Positions 42,025-54,984 of a stretch of 64,000 nt of DNA are shown piece by piece. How positions within the stretch are numbered: position 1 is the first letter of the stretch; each line of letters begins with the position of its first letter. The stretch spans positions 744,001 to 808,000 of the forward strand of contig MU385858.1 in assembly GCA_022497145.1 (NCBI GenBank), written 5' to 3'. This DNA comes from Rostrohypoxylon terebratum. Lineage: Eukaryota > Ascomycota > Sordariomycetes > Xylariales > Hypoxylaceae. A program made the position numbers and the translations under genes. The notes beneath the pieces are model-generated. The model saw only the letters and a program-made list of their open reading frames with translations. It was not told the origin of the DNA and ran no database searches.

Positions 42025-43617
42025 GAAGTAAGGAATCGAATCATACAAACCATTTAGGTTAACCATATAAAGGCGGATGCGAAAGCGGATCTATACACTA
42101 GGTAAAGAAGGTATTATGTACATAGTATGGGATGTACTAAGGAGCCCAGGGCCCGGGCTGGCCGGTAAAGAGGAATCGATCAATCAACCTATCTTCACGG
42201 ATGGACGTGTAGGTTTTAGGATAGGACTAGAGCAATTGGGGGATCTGGGAAGACATATATATGGGTTCGATACCTAGATTAGCCTTTTCAAATGTGTGTT
42301 TGGGGGAACGGACGTAAACTATATATCATCATCATCATGGTTGAGACCCGTGTCTAAGCGGCGTTTTTGGAGGGGTTCGTGCCGGTGCAGAGGTATAGAA
42401 GCGGGGAGCAATTACACATACATTCATAGATTGAGTTGGAAATAGATTTTTCTTCTTGTTTCCCGTCGAAGTCAAAGTTCGTGCCATGTCTGAGCCGTAG
42501 TGTAGAGTCGGGAGGTTGGTTACCCACCTGGGCAGAGATAAGGTGTGTGACACTTGTGTTGCCTTGGAATCGCATCCGACGTGCATTTACGAGTCTTGGC
42601 TAGATATCGAGACTTATATATAAGAACGCATCTCTTCGAAAGAAGACTTCGGTCTTGATCAAAGGTTTTTCTTTATTGTAATTCAGGCTATCGTAGCATA
42701 AGTGGCTCGAACGCCATCTATGTATCTAGCTAGCCTAAGCGGACACGCGCAGTCCCCTCAGAGGGGACGAATCCATTATTTCCTCGCTTTCCACCACTGC
42801 CGACTGCCGTCTGTCCAATTGAGGCCCTTTTCGGCAATTTCTTGGCGCGTCCCTTCTCTCTCTGGATTATGATTATGTGTACACGCCTGTCGGATGCGTG
42901 TGGTGGGTTTGGCTTGTCCTGAAACCAAATCTATGATTACCTAGTCCTTCTCTTGAAATCTGTATTCCGAAGAACCCCGACCTCGACCGACCATCCTCTA
43001 ATGTAGCTCTCCGAGAGGAAGTAGAATAAAAGCCCGTGCCTCCTGCCTAAAATTCCCTAGGTATCTGAGAATTGAGAATTGGTGTGAAGGAAAAAAAAGG
43101 TTTGTACAAGAATTTCGACTGCATTTGTCGTTGATTTGGTGGTAAGCAGCACTCTTTAGACGAGTGTTGAGTGTTGAACAGAGCTTGTAGACGCTGGAAG
43201 CTAGCCTGTACCTTCTCAAGATTTGCCGATCCATCAATAACCAAACTCCGAACCACAATGCAAATGCAAAATCATAGAAACGATTCTGAAAAAATTCGTA
43301 TGAAAGGAAGGTTCCTTGGCGATGGTATATGAGTAATTGACTGAATAGGCTCTGGCTATGAGACAATTGCCGGGGAGCATCCAATAGAAAACGCCAAGTC
43401 CTTTTGACAACGTTAGAATGGGTTTGGTGTGTATATATATTTATACAAGGAACAGCAAGTCCCGATGAGGGCTTCAATGCTGAATTGATTCATATCTAAT
43501 ATGATATGATTCATGAAAATGAGTCTCGGGGTTGGCGTATATTCAAGTATTTTGGGATAACCTTCCTTGGAGACTAAACCGATAGCAACAGAGAAGTAAT
43601 CCAAATTTGACTGGTCA
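42025..43617. other. Intergenic between convergent MFS and BST1
   Basis: 1.6 kb of 3'-flanking DNA of two convergent genes. It includes a TCATCATCATCA repeat at 42328-42339. No gene is recognised; open frames of 70-160 codons lack recognisable motifs. Confidence 0.5.
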
Positions 43618-46600
43618 TCATGGATTTTTGCCTTGTTTATGATCTTCGACAGGCTCGCCATCAAACATCGGGTTGGTTCCCGATTGGGCCCAGGAATCGC
43701 AGGTAAAATGGACTATTACAAGCCAAGCTGCAATAAGATTCACTAGGCGATGTATCATGTATCCATGTGACACTCCGTAGATGGCTGCGTAGATGGCTAC
43801 GCCGAAGAATATGACGTTTGTCAAGTGTCGAAGTCGACCCGTCAGTGGTGGGATCATTTTACCGGCTGTGAGGTTTTCGACGAGGAGGATGAATGGTAAG
43901 ATCGATAACACGTTGTGGAGGGACGAAAATGCTGTGAACCAGTGGACAGTCAAGTTTCGTACCCAGACAACCAGAGTTGGCAAATTGATCGGTAGGATCC
44001 ATAGCATTAACAAGAAGATGGAATGGACGTAATTGTTGAAGTTAGAATTAGCCAATGATGGAATCTCACGGACAACTCGATTGGCTCGTATGGCGGTGCT
44101 CAGCTGCACAAGGCACGCTACTACATACGCAAACTGATATGGGATAAATATTGAGATGAAGACAAGGACAACCAGGCCGGTAACAAGCCGTCTCTTTGGG
44201 GAAGAAGGCGTGGTAAATGGCGGCAAGGCTCGTTTCTTCTCATATTGTTGGATAACTGGTTGACTAGAGACCCAGCCATAGACAGTGCTGAGCAACCAAA
44301 TTAGTAATTGTGCCACATAATGGAGACCCAAGCACACTCCAACGCAGATGATACCGATCATCGGGATGAGAAACCAGAAGAATGGGTCCGAGGTACCCAC
44401 CAATAAATCGTTCTGCGCGAAGTCGATAGCCCCTGTATTGTTCTGCCAAAACCAGGGACTTTTCGATCCGGGTGAGCCTGATTGACCCATTGAAAGTGAC
44501 AAAAGAGTCATGGACAAAAGAAGCATCGGCAGTGACCGCCTAAGACAGAAGTCAAGACTTTCGGAAAATGGGATAAAAACTCTGGTGCTGTCGTACACTT
44601 GAAACTGTTTTCGTAGCACGAGTGCAACTATAAGCAAAGGAAAAGATGCAAAAATAGTGCGGTAACGCATGTACAATTTTCCAAGGCTGCCTAGAGAGTC
44701 GATCGTAATATGAATGGAAATGCCCGAGTCGCAAGTTGGGTCTGTCCAGAACTGAAGGCTGAGGCCATCATCGGATGGTCTGGATTTCATCGGTGGTGGC
44801 ACATAGGGTGAGACACCATGAAGACTGATCTCTACATCCTCAGCATTTACGAAATATTTTGACTCGTAAGGTTCAGATATATACTGCCGGACAAGCGGAG
44901 TGAACATTTGCTCTCGATCGTTGCATGTTTGGCCTTCAATCTTCAGATTATGGGCTAAAAGGCTGCTTTGAACAGATGGAAGCTTCACTTCAGTCACCAT
45001 CGGCCGGGTTGCTGGAAGGTGAATTGACAGACCGAAGCTAAGTAATCGCCTCATACTGATATGTCGAGTGACGCGAGCAGCGGCCTTCTCACTGAACTCG
45101 GCTACCAACCAACCGGCCGTAGGGGATGTGTTCTTGTCGACAATTGCCACGAACTCGTAACCTAAGGCATCTTTCATGTCGTACTCAAGGTATGAGAATG
45201 GCGGGATTTGCCATTCATCCTCTTTGAAAAAGGTCTCCTTCGTGAAGCGGGAAGAGGCAGGTAAAGATACCACGTCAGGTGCGGTATTTTTACAAGCAAA
45301 TTTAGTGGACGGCCCACTATCGTTAGAAAGATCAATTTGTGTCGAAAAAGGTAGGTTAGCTTGCCCAGCGTGCGCAGGAAAGAGACTACAGAACAGGACT
45401 TCCAGCTTGCCATCCTCGCCTGGCCGATCAAGATAACTATCTGAAAGCAACGTGAACTTCTTTCCCTCAGCAAGTTCACCTGACGGTAGGGGAAGAAGAT
45501 ATGCCTTGGGCCTTCTTTGGGAACCTAAGTCACGAAGAACAAGGCGTTCATCCGCTGGGAGTACGGTAGTTGCATGATCTTCTAATGTGAGCAATGTCGA
45601 TGGAGCTGCTTCCGGTAAGGTCTTCTCGACGAAACTCTCCAAGCCAGTTAGAAACCTCTTTTTAAAGGCCCTCATCCTGTCCGCTCGTGGTTTCGTTTGC
45701 GATCTTCCTCGATTATCGACGACATCGTACAGCGCACGGACTATAACCTTGCGGAACTGATCACACCACGTAATCGCTTGATGGTCCATGCTCGTCCAAA
45801 CGTGAGGAATCGTAGATGTGAAAGCAGTGAAACCGTGGGTTTCCGGCACAATGGATTCGAGGCCCGCATAATCTGATGGGACGACGGTATCTAAACCGCC
45901 GCCAGCAATTGATACCAGAGTGACCTGATTGAGGGAATTCTCAGCTGACGACTTTTTGGAGTAGGCTCGCCTCCAATAATTGTTAATATCGTTATATATG
46001 CTGACAATCTGCGGGTCGAACGTGACAGGAGGTCGCGCGTGCGGAGCGGACATCGTGATAATTGTGTTTACGGAATCTGCTTGGTAGTTCGGCATGATGA
46101 ACATCGTTCGCGCTACTATTCCTCCCATAGAGTGGCCTAGTATGATAACCGAAGAAGGGTCCGGAAGACTCGGATCTCGTTCTGAGATCTTTGGGTCCAA
46201 ATATAGCGAAAGAATATACCTGATAGCTTCATTTATGTACTCAGCCTGGTCGAGCATTGTTTGTCCATGGAAAGCGGTGAAGTCTTCGTTGAAATCGACA
46301 GTAAAGAAATCCAAGCTCCTAGCCCCTCCGTTTAAAGCATTCGAATCGTGCTGAAGGACATCGTGGAAATATCTAGCTGATTCAGACGCAATAGATCTAA
46401 CCTGTTTATAGCTGCCGGCATTTCCTGGTATGAATAGCACCGGTATGCCTTTAATCTGTATATCAAATCAACGCTGGTTTCAAAGCAATTGTTTGTGAGA
46501 TATCCATACCTTTGGGCTATTGTCGAACCCCTGCTCCCGATATAGATATAAAGAATACTTGGTCGCAAATCGCGTGTGCTCGGTATCGAAGTCGCTAAAC

Positions 46601-47103
46601 TTGGCGTATGACGGGCTCATCCAGGACATACGACATCCCTTGGGATCACAGTGTAGAGTAACGGCCGAGTATAAAACAGTAAATAAGAGACTAATACCCA
46701 GGGTGCTGATAAAAAGTGTTAAAAACGACGTGGCCCAAGGATTCCATGGCTGTATTTGTCTATTCTTCCATCTTGATCTTAACGTTCTCTCGTTATCTAT
46801 CGGGTAGTCGGGGGACAATGTGGCCGGCGCAAGGTGAGCAGCTGTAGCTATTGGCGATTTCTCCGTAGAGCCATCTCGACTATGGGAAGGTCGCCAATTG
46901 GTGTTACTGCTCGGTCTTCTGCTTCTAGCAGAAGTAGATCTCGTGCCGGAATTTTGGTGATGGTGGTGATTTGACTGGCGAACATCGTGGGAATGGCGGA
47001 AAGAGGAATTAGCGTCGTTCAGCCTCGACTGTCCTTGAGGGCGCGAGGTCTTGACAGGAACATCGGCGCTGTCTTCGGACGACCCCGACGAGCGCCTCTG
47101 CAT
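43618..47103 (-). CDS. BST1: GPI inositol-deacylase (Bst1/PGAP1)
   Basis: Two exons: 47103-46510 and 46455-43618 (intron 54 bp), giving 1143 residues. The N-terminal 115 residues are Ser/Arg/His-rich and cytosolic. A membrane helix (about 122-148) precedes the luminal lipase domain. The domain reads IKGIPVLFIPGNAGSYKQVRSIASE across the splice junction, SLDFFTVDFNEDFTAFHG, and VIILGHSMGGIVAR with the catalytic Ser in GHSMGG (about 303-308). The VPSDYAGLESIVP Asp region and HVWTSMDHQAITWC with the likely catalytic His follow. The last third contains several membrane helices. Bst1 removes the inositol acyl chain from GPI-anchored proteins in the ER, which is needed for their exit and quality control. 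It is a second GPI-pathway gene in the window, besides MCD4. Confidence 0.94.
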
Positions 47104-47602
47104 GAGGAAGAAGAGGCTCTCGTAAGAGACCTCTTATCTCGCGATGTTGACTCGATAAGCTAGGCTATGCGATGGTCGTTTGGTTCTTGGTATATGTTAA
47201 GTTGATTTTAACGTCGGTCATTCGCTACAAAGTACCGTTTCGGGGTAAAATTCGTCTTACAACTAGCGCAATGACAGCTCTAGTTGAAGTATCGGCAAGA
47301 ATTGACTTGCGCGATGTTGAAATCGTAGGTTAGATGTGGTAGTAATCTTGAAAGGCTGGTCAATCTGATTAAGGAGAGAAGTAATTTGTATCCCTAGGTT
47401 CAATCCCGTCCGTGTTATGGGTTTTTTTTAAAGGTCGGTTTGGTTCGCCGAACGGTCGAAAACGAATGTCGTTCCCTCTAAGCCGCTGATGTTGTAATTA
47501 TTTCGGCCGTGAATGGGTTATAAAAGGATGGATGTGCAGTTTCACGAAGTAATGTTTTTATTTGTTTTTCTAATTTTTTTTTGGTCGTGTAGCTTTAGGA
47601 GG

Positions 47603-47626
47603 TTGACGGGTTGACGGGTTGACGGG
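47603..47626. repeat. TTGACGGG x3 tandem repeat
   Basis: Three exact copies of the 8-bp unit TTGACGGG, in the upstream region of BST1. Short tandem repeat of unknown significance. Confidence 0.8.
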
Positions 47627-49409
47627 AATGAATAAGAAAGTAACATGAACGCGGGAAATCTCGAGGATAATCGAGATATGGATGCGATTTGGCAATGCTT
47701 AAGCCTTAAGGTTCTTTCCAATACATACAGCGCCTGCTTAGGCTAGAGCAAACCGAATTTTAGCAAATTTAGCGCCTCCTATGCTAGAATTTGGGGGCAA
47801 TTAGGGGAGGCTCTCGTTGATTAATGGGAGTCGGGACTATTAGCCTGGTGCTTAATTCCGTACCTTTTTCAAGGAACCTTAAAATCTGAACCGTAGTACG
47901 GTAGCACGAGTCTATGTACTACGTAACTTTGTAGACAAGTTGTAAAGTGGAGCATTGTACCCCTGCTCCTCCTTATCGGACTTGAATTCTAGTGGGTCTA
48001 GGCGGGTCAAATCCTAGCTTGAACCGCCCAAACCAACCTCTTCCTGCCTCTTATCCCACGATGGTACCATTAATGACGTTAGCTTGGCTGTAGCTACCGA
48101 ATCATCTAAGCCTGCTTAGGAATAAATGATATTTTCATACCATCAGACAAGCCTAAAGCATGTGTGCCTAGGTAGATCAAATTCAAACCTAACTACATGT
48201 ACTGCTGTACCTAGTAGTACCTACTGCTGCTAGCCTGCTACTGTTGCTGCTACTGCATGCGTCTGCAAAAGGGTAGAACCGGTAGGGTAGCATTATCGAG
48301 GGTTAGTGTTTTAAAACCAAAGGATAGAAAGATCATCTACATACTCTCTACTACTAGGGTTATGACATGCGATTGTTGTTCGCCCCATGTTATTATTCTT
48401 ATGAAAAACTTGTTACATAGTACATACCAAGTACCTAAGAGTTAAGTAGCATCGATGAACAGACATACTATGTACACACATATAAAAACTATGGGATATC
48501 ATAAGTAATTAAAGCATCTAATAATACGTACCTAGGTAAGGCAAGGCGCAATACCATCCGTTTGCGGGGAAAAAAACCAGACAAGGGATGTACCTCCAGG
48601 GCTAGCAAACTTGGCGATCGGCGAACCACAAACTGCACGCTGTCCCATCCGTCCGTCTCAGCTTGTGTTTTACAGACGATGGGGACTAAAAGGATCAAAG
48701 GTCCCAAGTCGCACACACGTGTACTTGTGGAGATTAAGAAGGGGAAAAAAAAAATCTCAGGGCTCCAGAGTCCAGAGTCCCAACGATCTTCTCAACAGTC
48801 GATGCTGTGCTGTGCCGTACGAGAGGTCGTAGATTGGCGGGATTATATGTTTGTTTTCATTTGATGTCTTGAATCTTGTGGCAGCGTGGCTGTCTAAGCC
48901 GCCGCCATTCTGGTTATGCGCGGTAGAGTGTGGTAGCCGAGCTCGTGTTGACTGACCTTTATAGTAGACGTTACATAAAACGAGTGCTCACTTGACATAC
49001 ATGCTCAGGTACACCAAGCTGTATTCCGTATTAACATGCCCAATGTGGCTCCACTTGGTTTATTTGTGATTTGCGTTGGTAGGCTGGCGGGTTGGATAGG
49101 GAGAGAGAACGGATGTCGTGAGAAGAAGCAATGTCTCGGTCGCCAAGTGTGCATCTGTTTCCAGCTATTTTCCAGCTACTACTATGTACTGTAGTAGGTG
49201 ACATGTAACCCTTGCAACGTTAGAGCGCCTATGGATAAACCTCCATCGTATCGCCGTTGCACATCAAAAGTCTCCGGGATGGTCACGGGGTACAATGACA
49301 ACATGATCAATCTGATCTTTCAAATTTCTCAGACGTCAAAGCTCCTCCAAGCTTTTCTTCCCAGATGGCATCTTAATAAACGGAGAAACTCAATTGCTCA
49401 TCAGGTTGC

Positions 49410-49433
49410 GTACCTACATGAATATGTAGGTAC
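49410..49433. repeat. Hairpin: 10-bp arms GTACCTACAT with 4-base loop
   Basis: GTACCTACAT at 49410-49419 is an exact reverse complement of ATGTAGGTAC at 49424-49433, with loop GAAT. It belongs to the same TAGGTA/TACCTA word family as other intergenic palindromes in this window. Confidence 0.8.
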
Positions 49434-50789
49434 CCGGGCAAAGAACCAGTTGACTTCTCTCGTAACTCCGGATTTCGGGTCTGTCTGGTGGTAAACATGT
49501 CCTGGCAGCCAGAGCGTCATACAAGCCATGATAGAAAGAATTAGAAGTGGGAATAAGGCCGAATGGGAAGGCAAGGATATCAAGTCTGTCAGGTCTGTGT
49601 ACTGCGTCTTCCGAAGATTCCGTTATCGACATGTCGACATCACTAAGGCACTAAGGACCTAGCATGCCTACTGCAGTACCTATTAGTAGCCATCCCTAGC
49701 CAAACATCGCTGCAGTGTCAAGCCTGCCAAGAGTTATTTGGAGTCTTGGTTCTGCCGGGCCCCGGGAGGATTGGCTGATGTATGTAGGTACATCTGTAGC
49801 TCATGTAGGCTGTAGCGATCACCGCGAAGATGGATCGCTGATAGCTTCCCCCGAACTTGTAGGTTTGATCAGTCGGTTGTTATCGTTGTTACAAAGAAGA
49901 ATTCGTATCTCGAATCCGTTGGTAAATTTTTCATTGTCAATAGCCCAGGAGGTATTGTCTGTGAAAATTACTAAAATGTTAGTACGATGGTCGATGCATA
50001 CTGCGTAAAAGGACCGGCAACCAGCGGACCGGGGTGAGTGCGACGGTAGATATTTTTTCCCAGACTTGATTGACGTCAGATCTTTTTTTTTCGGTAAAAG
50101 TTGCACAGCTCAATTTTATTCATCTGGCATTTTGTCCGATGCTCATTGCTTATTCCCTAAGTTATCCATAGCATAAATGAATTGCCCAGTGCTGTACTCT
50201 GTAGTGTAATGAGGCTTCGTTCGTAGAAGTATGCATGCTAATAATAGGCAATTAAAAGTTTCAGTCTTCAGAGATTGATAATTCAAAGGCTGCCAAAGTG
50301 AATCTTGGAACATTTAGCTCCACATTTCCATCAACTTGGAACTTCCGCACAATAAGCACAAGCCCCACTCGTCCAACTCCAATCTCGGTCCTCGTAAACT
50401 TATAAGGATCCACCACTTGTGGCTGCCTACATTTGGCATAACCTGTACGTAAACTTTAACATAGTAGAAACTCAGATCTCGATGCGCCAGCCACATTTCT
50501 CCATTATCCATTATCCACTCAACGCGTTTTCATGTCAATTACATAATTTATACAAGACGCGACGAGGCTGAAGGAATCAATCTCTCTCCCTCTACCCAGG
50601 CACGGATCCTACCGACGGCCGTGATGGTGGATAGCTTAGCTAGCTACTAGGTACTCGACCGAACTATCCTGTATGTGACATCACAGCCGTTTTCACGGCG
50701 CTTTTCAAAGCCGACTCCGTTGAACATTTCGATTAGGATAGACCCCTATTCTGATCCGTAGGTCAAGTGACCCTACTTCCTGCTCGCTG

Positions 50790-53700
50790 ATGGCGACTAT
50801 TAAAGCTATTGAAGCTAGAACCGTAAGCGACCCCTACTATTTTAGTGTCACATCATTAATGCTAACTTTTCAAGGTCCATCAAATCCAATCTGGTCAAGT
50901 CATCGTCGACCTCTGTTCCGTGGTCAAGGAATTGGTGGAAAACGGATTGGATGCCGGAGCCACAAATATAGGTTGGTGTCATTTATCACTGTAGCTCATT
51001 ATACAATTTAATATCCAATTACTAATATCGCATCATGTGAAGAGGTCCGTTTCAAGAACCAAGGCTTAGATGCCATCGAGGTTCAAGACAATGGCACAGG
51101 CATATCCAAGGAAAACTATGAGACAATAGCGCTGAAGCACTATACATCTAAGCTCTCTACTTATTCGGACCTTGCCTCGTTGCAGACTTTTGGTTTTCGG
51201 GGAGAAGCGCTATCATCGCTCTGCGCCTTGTCTAAGTTCACGATAACCACGTGTCTAGCATCCGATGCACCAAAGGGGTCCAAGCTAGAGTTCGAGACTT
51301 CCGGAAAACTTCGTAGCACAACAGTTGTAGCTGCACAAAAAGGGACTACGGTGACTATCGAGGGGCTTTTCCACAATTTACCTGTCCGTCGTCGTGAACT
51401 TGAACGAAATATCAAACGTGAGTGGAATAGGGTCATCAGCGTCCTCAATCAATATGCCTGTATCAAGACTGGCCTCAAATTTTCTGTGTCTCAGCAACCG
51501 ACCAAAGGCAAACGAATGGTGCTCTTTTCAACCAAGGGAAACCAGACAACTCGCGATAATATTGTCAACGTATTCGGCGCAAAAACATTGGCGGTTCTTA
51601 TTCCTCTGGACCTAAAACTTGAATTAGAACCCACAAATGCGACGGGCCAGAAATGGACCACCCAGAGTGATGACGGAATTCAAGAAGTCCATATAAAAGG
51701 GCATGTATCTCGTCCGGCTCACGGTGAGGGTCGTCAGACCCCTGATAGGCAAATGTTCTTCGTGAACGGTCGTCCCTGTGGTTTACCGCAATTCGCCAAG
51801 GTATTCAATGAGGTGTATAAGTCTTACAATGCTTCTCAATCTCCTTTTATTTTCGCAGATATCCAATTAGACACACATCTCTATGATGTCAATGTTAGTC
51901 CGGATAAGCGAACAATTCTCTTGCATGATCAAACTCGAATGCTCGACAACCTCAGGGAATCCTTAGTCGCCTTGTTCGAGTCACAAGATTATGCGCTACC
52001 GACATCACAGTTGTCTGGTGGTATGAAATTGATGCCTTTTAAGAAGCCTTCTCTCAGCAGTAGGCAAAATACCCCCTTTTCCCAGAGCGGGTCAATCCCG
52101 TCTACCTCGATCGATAACTCGCAGCATCAGAGCTCCGCCTCTGTAGCCCCAAATAATAGTGTTGAGGATGGCAAGGATGGAAATGAGGAGTTTACAGATG
52201 AGTCCGTGCCAAATAGCTCAGCCTCAAGGAAGAGGTCAGCCTCTGAGAGCAAAAGTCTCAACTTGGTCAGCCGGTGGGCTGAACGTAATTCAGCCCAGCG
52301 TACCGATACCTCATCGACGACAAGTAAGATCCCAGAGGACCATAGCAAGGAAAAAGCGAAAGAACCCCGCCATACCTTTGCTAAATTTGCAAAAGACTAC
52401 ACAGAAGAAAATGAGGATGAGAATTCAGAAGACGGCGCCGAAGACTCCCCAGCACCTTTTATACCCCCAACAGAGACACCCAACGAATCCACCGATTTCC
52501 GCGCGCGTCTAGCTGAATTAAATAGGAATAAGACAGAAAAATGTGCCAGCAGCCCTCCTGATGAGCCACCAATACCAGCTATATCTACGCCATCTCGCCC
52601 GTCGGATATCAAATCTAGTAGAGTGAGCTCTTCTGCAAACTTAAAGCGTTCAGCGCCCGAAGTTGCTACAATTACAGTGGGCAACCATACTGTTACCAGC
52701 ATTATCGGCTCGCCTTCGAAGAAACAACGAATGGGCGAGAATAGAAGCCAAGGTTCATCGGTGAGACAACGAGTAATCAAGGAGTCGGTGACAATCCCTA
52801 CATTTAACGGGCGCTTGACTCAAATGTTTGCAGCCTATTCACAATCAAAACAAGCTGGGCCACAGCGTATCGAAACAACTTCAAAGATGGTAGATGCTTC
52901 AGAAGATTCCGATGCTTCTAGTGAGCATTTATTTGTGGAAGGTGATGAGGATGAGGATCGAGATGAGGATGAAAGAGATGAAAGAGATAAACAAAATGAT
53001 GAGCAAGAGGTCAATCAAAATGACGAAGATATAGCTTCTGTTGAGGGTAGAGGAGACACAGACACTCCTACGGAGGAAGGTCATGACTCTGACTACCAGC
53101 CTCGTGAGCCTGAAGCTGCAGCTGGCAAGGTGCAAGACGACACACCATCGTCACCAATTCAACCTATCAGCGACGAACATCCAGATACTCAATCCGAAGA
53201 ATTACTCGACATTAAAGTAGACGACACAACCGACGCAACTCAAGAGCAAACAAATACTACCTCTGAAGAAACCCAAAAACGTGCTCAGAGCTTTGTAAAA
53301 AGCGCTGCGAAGAAAAAAGACTCTACATTATGCTTACTGCAGACGCTACGTACAGACGAAGATCAGATATTGAATTCTCTGAAGATGCAGCAAGACTATA
53401 TGAAAGATGTCTCCTTATCAACAGATTCTGAGTTAGTCGCAGATAAACTTGATGCGGATGACGCCGAGGAGAAACTATCCTTGACAATCTCGAAGTCCGA
53501 CTTTGGGAAAATGAGGATCATTGGGCAATTTAACCTAGGTTTCATCTTAGCTATTCGTCCAGCCAACGCAGGCCATAACGACTACCAGGTCAAGGGCGAT
53601 AGAGACGATGAGCTTTTTATTATCGATCAGCACGCGACAGACGAGAAGTACAACTTCGAGAGGCTACAAGCCAACACGGTCGTGCAATCACAACGCCTAG

Positions 53701-54224
53701 TTCAACCTAAAACCCTCGAACTGACAGCGCTCGAGGAGGAAGTGATTAGAGAAAACATACCGGCGCTAGAAGCAAACGGGTTCATCGTCAGCATGGACGA
53801 AAGCGGTGACCAGCCCGTTGGCTCTCGATGCCAATTGCTCAGCCTGCCTCTCAGCAGAGAAGTCACGTTCTCGCTGGCGGATCTCGAGGAGCTGATCTCG
53901 ATGCTCACGGACCACCAGTCCGAGTGCGCGAGCGCGATCCCGCGTCCGTCGCGCGTGAGGAACATGTTCGCGATGCGGGCGTGTCGCAGCAGCGTCATGA
54001 TCGGGAAGCACCTGACGACCCCGCAGATGCAGAAGTTGGTGCGACATATGGGCGAATTGGATAAGCCTTGGAATTGCCCCCACGGACGTCCGACGATGCG
54101 CCACTTGTGCGCCATCGGCGCTTGGAGCGAGTTGGCGTGGAGGGAGGGCGATGGGTTCGAGGGGGAGAGAGGCACGAGGACGGATTGGGGCGCGTATGTT
54201 AGGGAGAAGAATGGGTTGGAGTGA
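50790..54224 (+). CDS. PMS1: DNA mismatch repair protein Pms1 (MutL-alpha subunit)
   Basis: Three exons: 50790-50822, 50875-50971 and 51043-54224 (introns 52 and 71 bp), giving 1103 residues. The GHKL ATPase starts AIEARTVHQIQSGQVIVDL. Its Bergerat motifs are KELVENGLDAGATN (about 29-42, with the general base Glu in VKE), DNGTGIS, YTSKL and TFGFRGEALSSL (about 92-103). The MutL transducer domain includes VNGRP and DVNVSPDKRT. The linker (about 380-840) is Ser/Asp/Glu-rich with long acidic runs. The C-terminal dimerisation and endonuclease domain has GQFNLGFIL and DQHATDEKYNFE (about 905-916), an exact match to the metal-binding endonuclease motif DQHA-x2-E-x4-E. ACRSSVMIGK and CPHGRPTMRHL supply the remaining metal ligands. 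It pairs with Mlh1 to nick the mismatched strand in the nucleus. Confidence 0.95.
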
Positions 54225-54984
54225 TGCTTGCTTAATACTTAGTACGTTATAGAGTGTATTAGGTACTATTCAGCTGGTCATGGATATCTTGCCATTGCGA
54301 GAGCTTGATATTATTCGGGATTGCATTGCTGGCAACGTGATAAAGGGCTTGCATTACCTTTGTGGCATGGCTATATCCTTGTATGGTAGATTGATGACTT
54401 GGTACGAGTGAGAGGTATGTAAATAAGAACGCACAATATTCCAAATATGATATTTAGGATATACCTACGACCTAGATGACATGTTTCTATAAGAAATTGA
54501 ACATATAAGTAGGTAATCTTATTTAATGGTATTCCTGTTTGATTTGAAGCTATTTAGGTATCATCCTGACCTATATCCAGTACCACCATCCAACATCTCA
54601 CTCGTATCCATCAAATGAGTAAAAACCTTCAACTCTTAACAGTAATTATCCCATTGAGACCAGAACCCTAACCTAGCCAGTTCCAGTTCCAGTATCCCTT
54701 ATGCGTATCTAGTATTACATCCGTAAGTCATCATCATATCAATCAACACTTCTCTGACTTGACCACAGTTCGCAAACCCCCTTTCCCCCTACCCCCCTTC
54801 CGAAAATCAAAAAAACCAGGTAGCGACTAAACTCCAGGCGGTATCATAGAACTGACTCGATCCCCAATAACCCCCACCCCCCCAATGCTACCCCCAAACC
54901 TAGCCTCCCTTCATACATACACAAGCCTCTTCTCCTTCTCCTGAACCCTTGTCTTAGTGGCTGCGTCGGGTCAGGGGAGCTAGC
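54225..54984. other. Intergenic between convergent PMS1 and membrane protein
   Basis: 760 bp of 3'-flanking DNA. It has CCAGTTCCAGTTCCAGTA at 54678-54695 and C-rich runs (CCCCC) at 54781-54896. No gene is seen. Confidence 0.5.

Larger units (their letters stand above)
47104..50789. other. 3.7-kb stretch with no recognisable gene
   Basis: It spans the BST1 promoter and the PMS1 upstream region. It contains an 8-bp TTGACGGG unit repeated three times (47603-47626), CTG/CTA-rich triplets at 48205-48255, CCAGAGTCCAGAGTCC at 48764-48780 and a hairpin at 49410-49433. Candidate reading frames are short and carry no family motif. A B-box-like GGTTCAATCCC at 47398-47408 has no tRNA fold around it. Confidence 0.5.

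Noticed and set aside
47330..47420. Possible tRNA because of a GGTTCAATCCC B-box-like word
   Set aside because: No matching acceptor stem, D-arm or anticodon stem could be formed around it.
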